Below, one piece after another: positions 1 to 7,064 of a DNA stretch of 14,062 nt; the first letter of the stretch is position 1, and each line of letters opens with the position of its first letter. The notes beneath the pieces are model-generated. The model was not told the DNA's origin. It did no database searches and saw nothing but the letters and a program-made list of their open reading frames with translations. The stretch covers positions 1,629,803 through 1,643,864 of the forward strand of contig NZ_LT964739.1 in assembly GCF_900240265.1 (NCBI RefSeq). The letters run 5' to 3'. The position numbers and the translations under genes are program-made. This DNA is from Galactobacillus timonensis (lineage in GTDB: Bacteria > Bacillota_I > Bacilli_A > Erysipelotrichales > Erysipelotrichaceae).

Positions 1-25
1 TACTAATTGATCGAAGATTTATTCA
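1..25 (+). rRNA. rrl: 23S rRNA, 3' end (partial)
   Basis: The first bases (TACTAATTGATCGAAG) match the conserved 3' end of bacterial 23S rRNA, which reads TACTAAT(A/C)G(A/G)TCGA(G/A)G in Firmicutes. Only this tail is in the window, and the mature 3' end (about base 25) is estimated. It lies about 105 bases upstream of the 5S gene, as expected for the end of a 16S-23S-5S operon. Confidence 0.75.
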
Positions 26-130
26 CACGAGACTATTATCCAAAGAAGAAATCGAAACGCCATTTAGAAAGACCAACATTCTATTACGTCTGTACTGTTA
101 TTCAGTTTTCAGGGAGCAATCCCCTGATTT

Positions 131-239
131 GATCCGGTGACGATACCGCAGTGGTCACACCTGTTCCCATCCCGAACACAGAAGTTAAGCACTGCAGGGG
201 CGGACATAGCCTTTGGCAAAGTATGCACGCCGCCGGGTT
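131..239 (+). rRNA. rrf: 5S rRNA
   Basis: The conserved 5S core is present: CACCTGTTCCCATCCCGAACAC at 158-179, then GAAGTTAAGC at 181-190. Helix I can be drawn between 131-139 and 231-239 (GATCCGGTG against CGCCGGGTT, with G-T wobbles), which sets the ends to within a few bases and gives about 109 nt. The gene is the last of the rRNA operon and is followed six bases later by an intrinsic terminator. Confidence 0.95.
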
Positions 240-244
240 CTCTT

Positions 245-273
245 GAGAAGATCTATCCGATCTTCTCTTTTTT
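245..273 (+). terminator. rRNA operon intrinsic terminator
   Basis: A perfect 9-bp stem (GAGAAGATC at 245-253, GATCTTCTC at 259-267) with loop TATCC is followed directly by six T residues at 268-273. It closes the rRNA operon just after 5S. Confidence 0.93.
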
Positions 274-339
274 ATATGTTTTGGAGGCAGGATTATTCGG
301 AAGAATGCCTTCTTTTCGCGCTTTTACCGGTGTTTTTGC

Positions 340-368
340 TGTAATTGCTTTTTTTCTGTGCGTATAAT
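340..368 (+). promoter_or_regulatory. Putative promoter for tsaE operon
   Basis: A perfect -10 hexamer TATAAT lies at 363-368, after the rRNA terminator and 20 bases before the tsaE ATG. The -35 region at the normal 17-base spacing (340-345, TGTAAT) is poor. The leader would be only about 14 nt. The position between a terminator and the first gene of a co-directional run supports it, but the weak -35 keeps confidence moderate. Confidence 0.55.
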
Positions 369-388
369 AATCAACGCGAGGCTTGATT

Positions 389-841
389 ATGAAAACTCTG
401 ATTATGAAAACAGAATCAAGGGAAGAAACGTGGCAGCTCGGCGAAAAGCTTGGGCGCCTGGTTCAACCCGACATGGTCTTTTTACTGCAGGGCGATCTCG
501 GTGCCGGAAAGACCACGTTGACCCAGGGCATTGCCAAAGGTCTTGATATTACACGGAACGTTACCAGTCCTACCTTCAATATCCTGAAGATTTACCATGG
601 ACGCATGCCGCTGTATCACATCGATGCCTACCGGATGGAAGGTGTTTCGCAGGATCTTGGGCTGGATGAATTTCTCGATGATGACGGTCTAACGGTTATT
701 GAATGGTCGCAGTTCATGCCCAATCTTGTACCGGATCAGTATCTGCGCATTTCCATTCATCTTCTCGATGGAGATGCCCGTGAGTTCACCTTTGAAGCCA
801 TCGGTGAGCGCTATGAGAAACTTCTGGAGGAACTGAAATGA
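389..841 (+). CDS. tsaE: tRNA t6A biosynthesis ATPase TsaE
   Basis: TsaE is the small P-loop ATPase that works with TsaB and TsaD to put the threonylcarbamoyl group on A37 of ANN-decoding tRNAs in the cytoplasm. The 150-residue product has the family hallmarks: Walker A GDLGAGKTT (residues 35-43), the TSPTF segment (59-63), YHIDAYR (76-82) and IEW (104-106). Its length is normal for the family. I chose the ATG at 389 because GAGG at 378-381 sits seven bases upstream. A TTG at 383 and an ATG at 404 are in the same frame but have worse spacing. The stop overlaps the tsaB start (ATGA, 838-841), so translation is probably coupled. Confidence 0.95.
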   Translation: MKTLIMKTESREETWQLGEKLGRLVQPDMVFLLQGDLGAGKTTLTQGIAKGLDITRNVTSPTFNILKIYHGRMPLYHIDAYRMEGVSQDLGLDEFLDDDGLTVIEWSQFMPNLVPDQYLRISIHLLDGDAREFTFEAIGERYEKLLEELK

Positions 842-1440
842 TTACACTATGCATGGATACGAGCTCGACCTTTCTGGTGCTGGCCCTGATCAAGGATCAT
901 CAGCTGATCGGCCATGTGCAGAAGTCCTGCTGGAAACATCAGTCGGAAGAAATCTTTCCTGAACTTACGGCTATGATGGACCGCAATGGTCTGAAGCCTT
1001 CTGAAATCGATCAGGTCGTTGTGTCCAAGGGCCCGGGAAGCTATACCGGCGTACGCATTGCCATGACGATTGCCAAGGTGTTCTGCGCCATGGGAAATAA
1101 GCCGATTTACACCGTTCCGACGCTGGAACTGTTTGCAGGAAAAGCAGCGCATGTACGTGTACTTTTGGACGCGCGCGGTCAGCGTGTCTATACAGCTGTC
1201 TATGAAAACGGTCAGCTGCAGGGAGATATCAGTGTGCAGTCCTGCGCAGATATTGCCGGCGAATGCGGATCGGAAAATATTGTCGGCGACGGACATCTTG
1301 TGAATCGTGAAGATGTGTGGCCGGATCTTGCTCAGCATTTCCTTGATCTTGAAGGTCAATGGCATCTGGAGCCGAATGTTCATCTTGTGAAGCCGGTCTA
1401 TCTGAAGTCGACGACAGCCTATCTGACCGGCATCCATTGA
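838..1440 (+). CDS. tsaB: tRNA t6A biosynthesis protein TsaB
   Basis: TsaB is the inactive ASKHA-fold paralogue of TsaD and serves as the dimer partner that organises the TsaB-TsaD-TsaE complex. The 200-residue product begins MITLCMDTSS, the typical first strand of the family. It carries the diagnostic GPGSYTGVR motif at residues 65-73, followed by an (I/A)-rich helix. It is somewhat shorter than many TsaB proteins (about 220-235 residues), with the shortening in the C-terminal half. The start ATG overlaps the tsaE stop, and the stop overlaps the likely TTG start of rimI, so the four genes form one translationally coupled unit. Confidence 0.95.
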   Translation: MITLCMDTSSTFLVLALIKDHQLIGHVQKSCWKHQSEEIFPELTAMMDRNGLKPSEIDQVVVSKGPGSYTGVRIAMTIAKVFCAMGNKPIYTVPTLELFAGKAAHVRVLLDARGQRVYTAVYENGQLQGDISVQSCADIAGECGSENIVGDGHLVNREDVWPDLAQHFLDLEGQWHLEPNVHLVKPVYLKSTTAYLTGIH

Positions 1441-1904
1441 TCCGTCGTCTGACGATGGACGACCTTGACGCAATCCTTCATCTGGAATCGGATGCCTTTC
1501 CAAAAGATCCCTGGCCGAAAAAGGAGATCGTCTATGAGCTGCAGGAAAATCCCTATGCCCTGCTTGCGGGGGAAGAGAGGAATGGCAGGCTTGTCGGTTA
1601 TTGCGATCTCTGGATCATGTATGAGCAGGCCCAGGTGGCGAACATCGCAGTTTCTCCTTCCGTTCAGCGGCAGGGGATCGGTGCTTCACTGATGGACTGG
1701 ATGGTGTCCGCCGCGATTGAGGCGGGATGTGAGAATCTTTCGCTGGAGGTGCGTCTCAGCAACCTGCCGGCGTTGCGTCTGTATGAGAAATACGGGTTTC
1801 TTCAGGCAAATATCCGCCGCCATTATTATGAGGATGGGGAGGATGCCTATCTGATGGTAAAACCCTTGGGAGGATTAGAAAATGACAGCGATACTGGCAA
1901 TTGA
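1437..1904 (+). CDS. rimI: Ribosomal-protein-alanine N-acetyltransferase RimI-like
   Basis: This is a GNAT-fold acetyltransferase, in the family that acetylates the N-terminal alanine of ribosomal protein S18. From the TTG at 1437 the product is 155 residues. It has first strand IRRLTMDDLDAI, acetyl-CoA pyrophosphate-binding motif QRQGIG (77-82), Glu at 104 in the LSLEV strand, and the closing NLPALRLYEKYGF motif. The open frame extends back to an ATG at 1359 inside tsaB, but that stretch does not look like GNAT sequence. The TTG overlaps the tsaB stop (TTGA) and restores the full first beta strand, and the ATG at 1455 would remove it. No clear Shine-Dalgarno is visible, which suggests coupling. 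The 3' end overlaps tsaD by 23 bases. The RimI substrate is inferred from gene context (tsaB-rimI-tsaD is a common order). Confidence 0.88.
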   Translation: MIRRLTMDDLDAILHLESDAFPKDPWPKKEIVYELQENPYALLAGEERNGRLVGYCDLWIMYEQAQVANIAVSPSVQRQGIGASLMDWMVSAAIEAGCENLSLEVRLSNLPALRLYEKYGFLQANIRRHYYEDGEDAYLMVKPLGGLENDSDTGN

Positions 1905-2901
1905 AACGAGCTGCGACGAAACGGCATGCGCCGTGGTACGGGATGGGAAGGAAATTCTTTCCAGCGTCGTCTCCAGTCAGATCAATGTGCATACGCTCTA
2001 TGGCGGCGTTGTGCCGGAAGTGGCGAGCCGCATCCATGTCGAAAACATTTCGGCAGTCATTCAGGAGGCTGTGAAGCGTTCCGGTCTTTCGATGGATGAG
2101 ATCGATGCGATTGCCTATACGCGGGGACCGGGCCTGATCGGTTCGCTCCATGTCGGTGTGCAGGCGGCCAAGACACTTGCCTGGCAGTTTGACAAGAAGC
2201 TTCTTCCGATCAACCACATGACGGGACATATCTACGCCAACCGCTTTGCGATCGATCATGATCTGCAGTTTCCGCTGCTGGCTCTGGTGATCTCGGGCGG
2301 CCATACGCAGCTGGTATGGATGCCGGATGATTATACATTCCACATCATCGGTACGACGATGGATGATGCGATCGGTGAGGCCTATGACAAGGTTTCCCGT
2401 GTTCTTGGGACAGGCTATCCGGGCGGCCCGGTCATCGATAAGATGGCCAAGCTTGGCAAGCCGCATTACACGCTGAAGGAGCCGCATGTGGAAGGTGCCT
2501 ACAACTTCAGCTTCTCTGGTCTTAAGACGTCGGTGACACAGATGATCGCCCGTGAAGAAAAGGCAGGCAATCCGATCATCAAGGAAGATGTTGCCTATGC
2601 CTTCCAGGAGACGGCCCTGGGCGCAATGGTACGCAAGACGCTTGCGGCAGTCGGTGATCTTTCGCCGAAGATGGTAGTAACGGCCGGCGGCGTTGCGGCA
2701 AACAGCCGTCTGCGTGTGATGCTGGCGGATGGAATGAAACAGTATCCGGACATTGAACTGGTGCAGCCGCCGATCAAGTACTGCACCGATAATGCGGCGA
2801 TGATCGGGGCAAGTGCCTATCCTGCCTATTGTCATGGACTGTTCGGTACGCTGGCAGATGCGGCGGATCCGTCGCTACCGATGCCGGGTGAAACAGAATA
2901 A
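1882..2901 (+). CDS. tsaD: tRNA N6-adenosine threonylcarbamoyltransferase TsaD
   Basis: TsaD is the catalytic subunit that transfers the threonylcarbamoyl group from threonylcarbamoyl-AMP to A37 of tRNA. The 339-residue product is the usual family length and has ETSCDET (8-14), GPGLIGSL (82-89), the metal-ligand motif HMTGH (His112 and His116), SGGHTQL, GEAYDKVSRVLG, FSFSGLKTSV and the C-terminal TDNAAMIG motif with the third metal ligand Asp. A strong ribosome site GGGAGG at 1868-1873 precedes the ATG by eight bases. All catalytic motifs look intact. It closes the t6A cluster; the next gene, rex, has its own upstream region. Confidence 0.97.
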   Translation: MTAILAIETSCDETACAVVRDGKEILSSVVSSQINVHTLYGGVVPEVASRIHVENISAVIQEAVKRSGLSMDEIDAIAYTRGPGLIGSLHVGVQAAKTLAWQFDKKLLPINHMTGHIYANRFAIDHDLQFPLLALVISGGHTQLVWMPDDYTFHIIGTTMDDAIGEAYDKVSRVLGTGYPGGPVIDKMAKLGKPHYTLKEPHVEGAYNFSFSGLKTSVTQMIAREEKAGNPIIKEDVAYAFQETALGAMVRKTLAAVGDLSPKMVVTAGGVAANSRLRVMLADGMKQYPDIELVQPPIKYCTDNAAMIGASAYPAYCHGLFGTLADAADPSLPMPGETE

Positions 2902-2935
2902 TTGTTAATTTGTACAATCCATCTTTATTCTCACT

Positions 2936-2965
2936 TTCACAAATGAATTCTGTTTGTGATAGGAT
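2936..2965 (+). promoter_or_regulatory. Putative rex promoter
   Basis: TTCACA at 2936-2941 (5 of 6 to TTGACA) and TAGGAT at 2960-2965 are separated by 18 bases. TG at 2957-2958 makes an extended -10 (TGATAGGAT). The start of transcription would fall near 2972, leaving a 26-base leader before the rex ATG. The promoter also overlaps a perfect inverted repeat (TCACAAA at 2937-2943 and TTTGTGA at 2953-2959), a likely protein-binding site. Confidence 0.5.
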
Positions 2966-2970
2966 TGTCT

Positions 2971-2981
2971 TTGTTAAACAA
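2971..2981. promoter_or_regulatory. Candidate Rex auto-operator
   Basis: TTGTTAAACAA is a perfect odd-centred palindrome (arms TTGTT and AACAA) at the predicted rex transcription start. Known Rex sites have consensus TTGT(G/T)AAnnnnTT(A/C)ACAA, and Rex often represses its own gene. This site keeps both outer half-sites but lacks the 4-base centre, so it is not a canonical 18-bp ROP. Further half-sites TTGTTAA (2902-2908) and TTCACAA (2936-2942) lie upstream. Confidence 0.35.
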
Positions 2982-2997
2982 GCCAGGGGGCGACAAG

Positions 2998-3633
2998 ATG
3001 GAAAAAACTAGAAGAGTACCTAAGGCGACGCTGCACCGTTATCCGATTTATCTGAAGGCACTGCGTAAGCTGAAAGCGGAAGGTGTGACAAGGATCATGT
3101 CCCGTGAGCTGGCGGATTATGTTGGCATTGAAAGTACAACGATCCGGCGGGATTTCAGTTTTCTTGGAAATCTTGGCAAGCAGGGATACGGTTACGAGGT
3201 CGATGATCTGATCCGGATTTTCTCCGGAGAGCTGGGAATGAACTTCGATGAGAAGATCATTCTGGTCGGCTGCGGAAACCTCGGCAAGGCCCTGCTCAAT
3301 TACAATCGCTGGGATCATGTGGTCGGTGAAATTGTGTGTGCGTTCGACCTGTATCCGGAGAAGGTCAAGGGCGCCAGTGTTCCGGTATATGCGCTGAAGG
3401 ATCTTCCGACGAATAAACCGGAAAGCTGCCGGATCGCGATCATGACGATTTCCCAGGATGTGCAGGAGACGGTGGATTTCCTTGTTGCCAATGGCATTAC
3501 GGGAATCGTAAGCTTTGCCAATGAACACTTCAGTGTGCCTTCCAATGTAATTGTGAAACAGATTGATGTAGTATCGTCCATTCAGGAGCTGGTGTTTGAA
3601 GCCAATGAATCAACCCGCTCCGATAACAAGTGA
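2998..3633 (+). CDS. rex: Redox-sensing transcriptional repressor Rex
   Basis: Rex binds NADH and NAD+ and represses fermentation and respiration genes when NAD+ is high, releasing DNA when NADH rises. The 211-residue product is normal in length. It has an N-terminal winged helix (about 1-80, including SRELADYVGIESTTIRRDFSFLG, the recognition region) and a Rossmann domain starting with GCGNLG at 91-96. Near the end, VSFANEHFSVPSN is followed by a C-terminal swapped helix. The ATG at 2998 is chosen because AGGGGG at 2984-2989 precedes it by eight bases. An upstream in-frame GTG at 2956 would place the promoter and operator inside the gene. asnS follows after 24 bases with no terminator, so the two are probably co-transcribed. 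Confidence 0.96.
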   Translation: MEKTRRVPKATLHRYPIYLKALRKLKAEGVTRIMSRELADYVGIESTTIRRDFSFLGNLGKQGYGYEVDDLIRIFSGELGMNFDEKIILVGCGNLGKALLNYNRWDHVVGEIVCAFDLYPEKVKGASVPVYALKDLPTNKPESCRIAIMTISQDVQETVDFLVANGITGIVSFANEHFSVPSNVIVKQIDVVSSIQELVFEANESTRSDNK

Positions 3634-3657
3634 ATTAGCGAGGAGATAGAAAAAGAT

Positions 3658-5052
3658 ATGCTCACAGATATGACAGTCCGCGAACTGTATGAACTTACAC
3701 AGAGCGGCACACAGATTGAGAAGGATCAGGTGGAATATGTGTTCCTGCAGGGCTGGATCCGTACCAATCGGGCGGGCAAGAATGTCAGCTTCATTGCCCT
3801 CAACGATGGCACCTATTTCAAGAATGCGCAGCTCGTGTATTCCAGCAGCCTGAAGAATTACGATGATGTGAGCAAATATCTGACCGGTACGGCGATCAGT
3901 GTGACGGGCAAATATGTTGTGACGCCGGATGCGCCGCAGCCGTTTGAGATTCAGGTGACGGAGATTGTTCTGGAAGGCAGCTGCGATGCAAGCTATCCGC
4001 TGCAGAAGAAGCGTCACTCCTTTGAATATCTTCGTGAGATCGGACATCTGCGTCCGCGTACCAATACATTCAGCGCCGTGTTCCGTGTTCGCAGCGTACT
4101 GGCCATGGCGATCCATGAATTCTTCCAGGATCAGGGTTTCGTATATGTCAATACACCGATCATTACGGGATCGGATGCGGAAGGTGCCGGTGAAATGTTT
4201 ACGGTGACAACCCGCAAGGATGGCGACTACAGCAAGGATTTCTTCGGCAAGCATGCAAGTCTGTCGGTATCCGGTCAGCTGCAGGCAGAAGCCTTTGCGC
4301 TGGCGTTCCGCGATGTGTATACATTCGGTCCGACGTTCCGTGCTGAAAATTCCAATACGACGACACATGCGGCTGAGTTCTGGATGATTGAGCCGGAGAT
4401 GGCGTTTGCGGATCTGCAGGATGATATGGATTTGATCGAAGACATGATTCAGTACTGCATTCAGTATGTGGAAGACAACTGCCCGGAGGAGATGAAGTTC
4501 TTCAATGAGCGCATTGATACGGGTCTGCTGGCACGTCTGGATCATGTGAAGAATACGCCATTCCGCAAGATGAGCTATACGGAAGGCATCGATCTGCTTC
4601 TGAAGGCGAAGGCGGACGGCTATCACTTCGACAATGACAACATTTACTGGGGCATGGATCTCAACAGTGAACATGAGCGGTATCTGTGCGAACAGGTCGC
4701 AAAAGGTCCGCTGTTCCTGACGGATTATCCGAAGGAAATCAAGGCTTTCTACATGCGTCTCAATGATGACGGTAAGACGGTAGCAGCGGTTGACTGCCTG
4801 GTGCCGGGCATCGGTGAAATCGTTGGCGGGTCGCAGCGTGAGGAGCGTCTCGATGTTCTGGAAGGCCGGATGAAGGAGCTTGGCATGAACCTTGACAGCT
4901 ACCAGTGGTATCTGGATCTTCGCCGGTATGGCGGCTGCAAGCATGCGGGCTTCGGTCTTGGCTTTGAGCGCTTCGTCATGTATATGACGGGTATGGAGAA
5001 TATCCGTGACGTCATTCCGTTTGCACGTACGCCGCGCAACCTGATGTTCTGA
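3658..5052 (+). CDS. asnS: Asparaginyl-tRNA synthetase
   Basis: This enzyme charges tRNA-Asn with asparagine using ATP. The 464-residue product has an N-terminal OB-fold anticodon-binding domain (about 20-105, with [24 protein letters not shown]) and a class IIb catalytic core. Motif 2, [21 protein letters not shown] (227-247), has the HxAEFWM(I/L)EPE form typical of AsnRS rather than AspRS. Motif 3, [13 protein letters not shown], starts at 433 and ends in the usual short tail [16 protein letters not shown] at 3641-3645 lies 12 bases before the ATG, somewhat long; an ATG at 3670 is a less likely alternative. It is the last gene before the hairpin at 5072. Confidence 0.97.
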   Translation: MLTDMTVRELYELTQSGTQIEKDQVEYVFLQGWIRTNRAGKNVSFIALNDGTYFKNAQLVYSSSLKNYDDVSKYLTGTAISVTGKYVVTPDAPQPFEIQVTEIVLEGSCDASYPLQKKRHSFEYLREIGHLRPRTNTFSAVFRVRSVLAMAIHEFFQDQGFVYVNTPIITGSDAEGAGEMFTVTTRKDGDYSKDFFGKHASLSVSGQLQAEAFALAFRDVYTFGPTFRAENSNTTTHAAEFWMIEPEMAFADLQDDMDLIEDMIQYCIQYVEDNCPEEMKFFNERIDTGLLARLDHVKNTPFRKMSYTEGIDLLLKAKADGYHFDNDNIYWGMDLNSEHERYLCEQVAKGPLFLTDYPKEIKAFYMRLNDDGKTVAAVDCLVPGIGEIVGGSQREERLDVLEGRMKELGMNLDSYQWYLDLRRYGGCKHAGFGLGFERFVMYMTGMENIRDVIPFARTPRNLMF

Positions 5053-5061
5053 TCGTTTCTA

Positions 5062-5070
5062 TGGTATGAT
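5062..5070 (+). promoter_or_regulatory. Putative extended -10 promoter for the ABC-F gene
   Basis: TGGTATGAT at 5062-5070 is a good extended -10 element (TGn followed by TATGAT, 5 of 6). No good -35 is visible, which extended -10 promoters tolerate. A start near 5077 would lie inside the 5' arm of the terminator hairpin at 5072-5097, so a transcript starting here would not fold the full terminator. Confidence 0.4.
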
Positions 5071-5071
5071 T

Positions 5072-5102
5072 CTGCGGGGACAGCGATGTCTTCGCAGTTT
5101 TT
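5072..5102 (+). terminator. Intrinsic terminator after asnS
   Basis: A continuous 11-bp stem forms between 5072-5082 and 5087-5097 (CTGCGGGGACA against TGTCTTCGCAG, with two G-T pairs) around a GCGA tetraloop. Five T residues follow at 5098-5102, with more T beyond. It lies 20 bases after the asnS stop and 15 bases before the ABC-F start. Confidence 0.85.
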
Positions 5103-5117
5103 GTTTGTGGGTGAAAG

Positions 5118-7001
5118 ATGTTATATCAGGCGAGTCATGTGAGCAAGTCCTTCGGTACGGAAGACGTCTTCGAGGACTGTACATTTGAAATCAAGGGAAA
5201 AGAGAAGATTGCCATCGTCGGCCGCAACGGCTGCGGGAAGACAACCTTTTTGAAGTGCATGTGCGGGGAGGAAAGCTTCGACGGGGGCAATGTGTCCCGG
5301 GCATCGGATACGGTCATCGGCTATCTTGCGCAGAAGGCGCTGGACAATGATGAGGAGACGGTCCGTGACGCTCTGAAGCGTGTATTCGAGCATGTGTTTG
5401 TGATTCAGCGGGAGATGAATGCGCTGGAGAAACAGATGGAGACGGATCATTCGGAGAAGCTGCTGAACCGCTATGCCAATCTGCAGGAGACGTTTGAGGC
5501 TCTCAACGGTTATAACTGGGAGTCGGAGATGTTTACGGTCTTTACAAAGTTCGGCTTTGAAAAGGAAGATCTGGACCGTAAAGTTGGCGAGTTCTCCGGG
5601 GGACAGAAGACGCGGATTGCGTTTGTCCGCCTTCTGCTGTCGAAGCCGGACATTCTTCTGCTGGATGAGCCGACGAACCATCTGGATCTGGAAACGATCG
5701 AGTGGCTGGAAGGCTATGTGAAGAAGTATCCGCGGGCGGTCGTCGTGGTGTCGCATGACCGTATGTTCCTGGATCATGTGGCGGATGTTGTCTACGACAT
5801 GGAGTACGGAAAGATGAAGCGCTATGCGGGCAATTATTCGTCCTATGTCGTGCAGAAGAAAAACGATATTGAGCGTCAGCAGGCGGCCTACGACCGTCAG
5901 CAGAAGGACATTCAGCGGCTGCAGACATTGATTGAGAAGTTCCGCTACAAGGCATCGAAGGCTGCCTTTGCCCAGTCCAAGATCAAGTATCTGGACAGGA
6001 TGGAGAAACTGGATCCGGTGAAGGATGCGGATGAGAAGACGTTTCATGCGCATTTTACGCCACGGGTGAAAGGCGGTGAAAAGGTTCTGGAAGTGGAGAA
6101 TCTTTCCATCGGCTATGATCATCCTCTCTGTACGATTGATCATCTGGAAATCCGCCGGGGTGACCGTCTGGCGATCCTGGGGCCCAACGGCACCGGGAAG
6201 TCGACCTTCGTGAAGACGCTCATGAACCTGATTCCATCACTGGGGGGGTCCTATCTGTTCGGGCATCAGATTGAGACGAGCTACTTTGACCAGCAGCTGG
6301 CGCAGTTTTCTTCCGGAAAGACGGTACTCGAGGAGCTTTGGGATGCGGCGCCGGATCTGGACCGGACGCAGGTGCGGTCGATTCTCGGCCAGTTTCTGTT
6401 TACGGCGGACGAGGTGTTCAAGAGCGTTGATGTGCTGTCCGGCGGTGAGAAGGTGCGGCTTTCGCTTGCGAAGCTTCTTCTGCAGCACAGCAATCTGCTG
6501 ATCCTCGATGAGCCGACCAATCATCTGGATATTCCGGGGAAGGAAGCTCTGGAAGAGGCGCTCCATGATTTTTCGGGGACGATCATCTTTGTGTCGCACG
6601 ATCGTTACTTTATTCAGCAGCTGAGTACGAAGATGCTGCTGATGCAGGATGGAAAGGCGACGCTGATTGATGAGAGCTATGCGTCCTATATGAACGGGGA
6701 AGATCCCAGCGCGAAGGCGGAAGCGGCACGTCAGCAGGAGGCGAAGCAGCCGGCTGACAATGAAAAGGTGAAGGGCCGGAAGGAAGTTGTGATGAGCCCG
6801 CAACTGCGTGAGCAGGAAATTGCGCGGCTGGAAAAGCAGATTACGGCGAAGGAGCAGGAGCTGGAGGATAACCGGGCGCTGCGGTTTGAGCCGGAATATT
6901 ATCAGGATGCGCAGAAGATGGAGCAGCTGGATGAGCATATCGATGATATTCACAATGAGCTTGCGCATTTGTATGAGCGGTGGGAAAAGCTGAATTCCTG
7001 A
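5118..7001 (+). CDS. ABC-F family ribosome-associated ATPase (YdiF/Uup-like)
   Basis: This is a soluble protein with two ABC ATPase domains and no membrane segments. ABC-F proteins act on the ribosome, either rescuing stalled translation or protecting from antibiotics. The first domain has Walker A GRNGCGKTT (35-43), signature FSGGQKTR (159-166), Walker B with DEPTNHLD (183-190) and switch SHDR. The second has GPNGTGKST (355-363), LSGGEKVR (440-447) and DEPTNHLD (464-471). The charged linker between them (about 245-310) is the family's tRNA-interaction arm. The C-terminal 70 or so residues form a charged coiled coil, as in YdiF/Uup. The length of 627 also fits that subgroup. The ribosome site GGTGA is close to the ATG and matches the 3' part of AGGAGGTGA. 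Whether it gives antibiotic resistance cannot be told from sequence alone; a housekeeping role is more likely. Confidence 0.9.
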   Translation: MLYQASHVSKSFGTEDVFEDCTFEIKGKEKIAIVGRNGCGKTTFLKCMCGEESFDGGNVSRASDTVIGYLAQKALDNDEETVRDALKRVFEHVFVIQREMNALEKQMETDHSEKLLNRYANLQETFEALNGYNWESEMFTVFTKFGFEKEDLDRKVGEFSGGQKTRIAFVRLLLSKPDILLLDEPTNHLDLETIEWLEGYVKKYPRAVVVVSHDRMFLDHVADVVYDMEYGKMKRYAGNYSSYVVQKKNDIERQQAAYDRQQKDIQRLQTLIEKFRYKASKAAFAQSKIKYLDRMEKLDPVKDADEKTFHAHFTPRVKGGEKVLEVENLSIGYDHPLCTIDHLEIRRGDRLAILGPNGTGKSTFVKTLMNLIPSLGGSYLFGHQIETSYFDQQLAQFSSGKTVLEELWDAAPDLDRTQVRSILGQFLFTADEVFKSVDVLSGGEKVRLSLAKLLLQHSNLLILDEPTNHLDIPGKEALEEALHDFSGTIIFVSHDRYFIQQLSTKMLLMQDGKATLIDESYASYMNGEDPSAKAEAARQQEAKQPADNEKVKGRKEVVMSPQLREQEIARLEKQITAKEQELEDNRALRFEPEYYQDAQKMEQLDEHIDDIHNELAHLYERWEKLNS

Positions 7002-7028
7002 AACTGAAATCGTGAAATCCTGTATAAT
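7000..7028 (+). promoter_or_regulatory. Putative pfp promoter
   Basis: A perfect TATAAT is at 7023-7028, and the leader continues to an AAAGGAG site at 7045-7051, 13 bases before the ATG at 7065. The -35 at 17-base spacing (7000-7005) is weak; CTGAAA at 6998-7003 has a 19-base spacing. The promoter sits in the 63-base gap after the ABC-F gene. Confidence 0.55.
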
Positions 7029-7064
7029 AGTTTCGCATTTATAAAAAGGAGAGAAGAGAATCGT

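Noticed and set aside
137..367. Plus-strand open frame across the 5S gene
   Set aside because: It covers the 5S rRNA and its terminator and has no ribosome site.
1756..2835. Long minus-strand open frame opposite tsaD
   Set aside because: It is an antisense shadow of a clear conserved gene, rich in His/Arg with no recognisable domain.
2956..2997. Upstream GTG start for rex
   Set aside because: It would put the predicted promoter and operator inside the gene. The ATG at 2998 has AGGGGG at ideal spacing and gives the usual family length.
3610..4944. Long minus-strand open frame opposite asnS
   Set aside because: It lies against a fully conserved asnS, has a composition typical of antisense frames and has no supported start.
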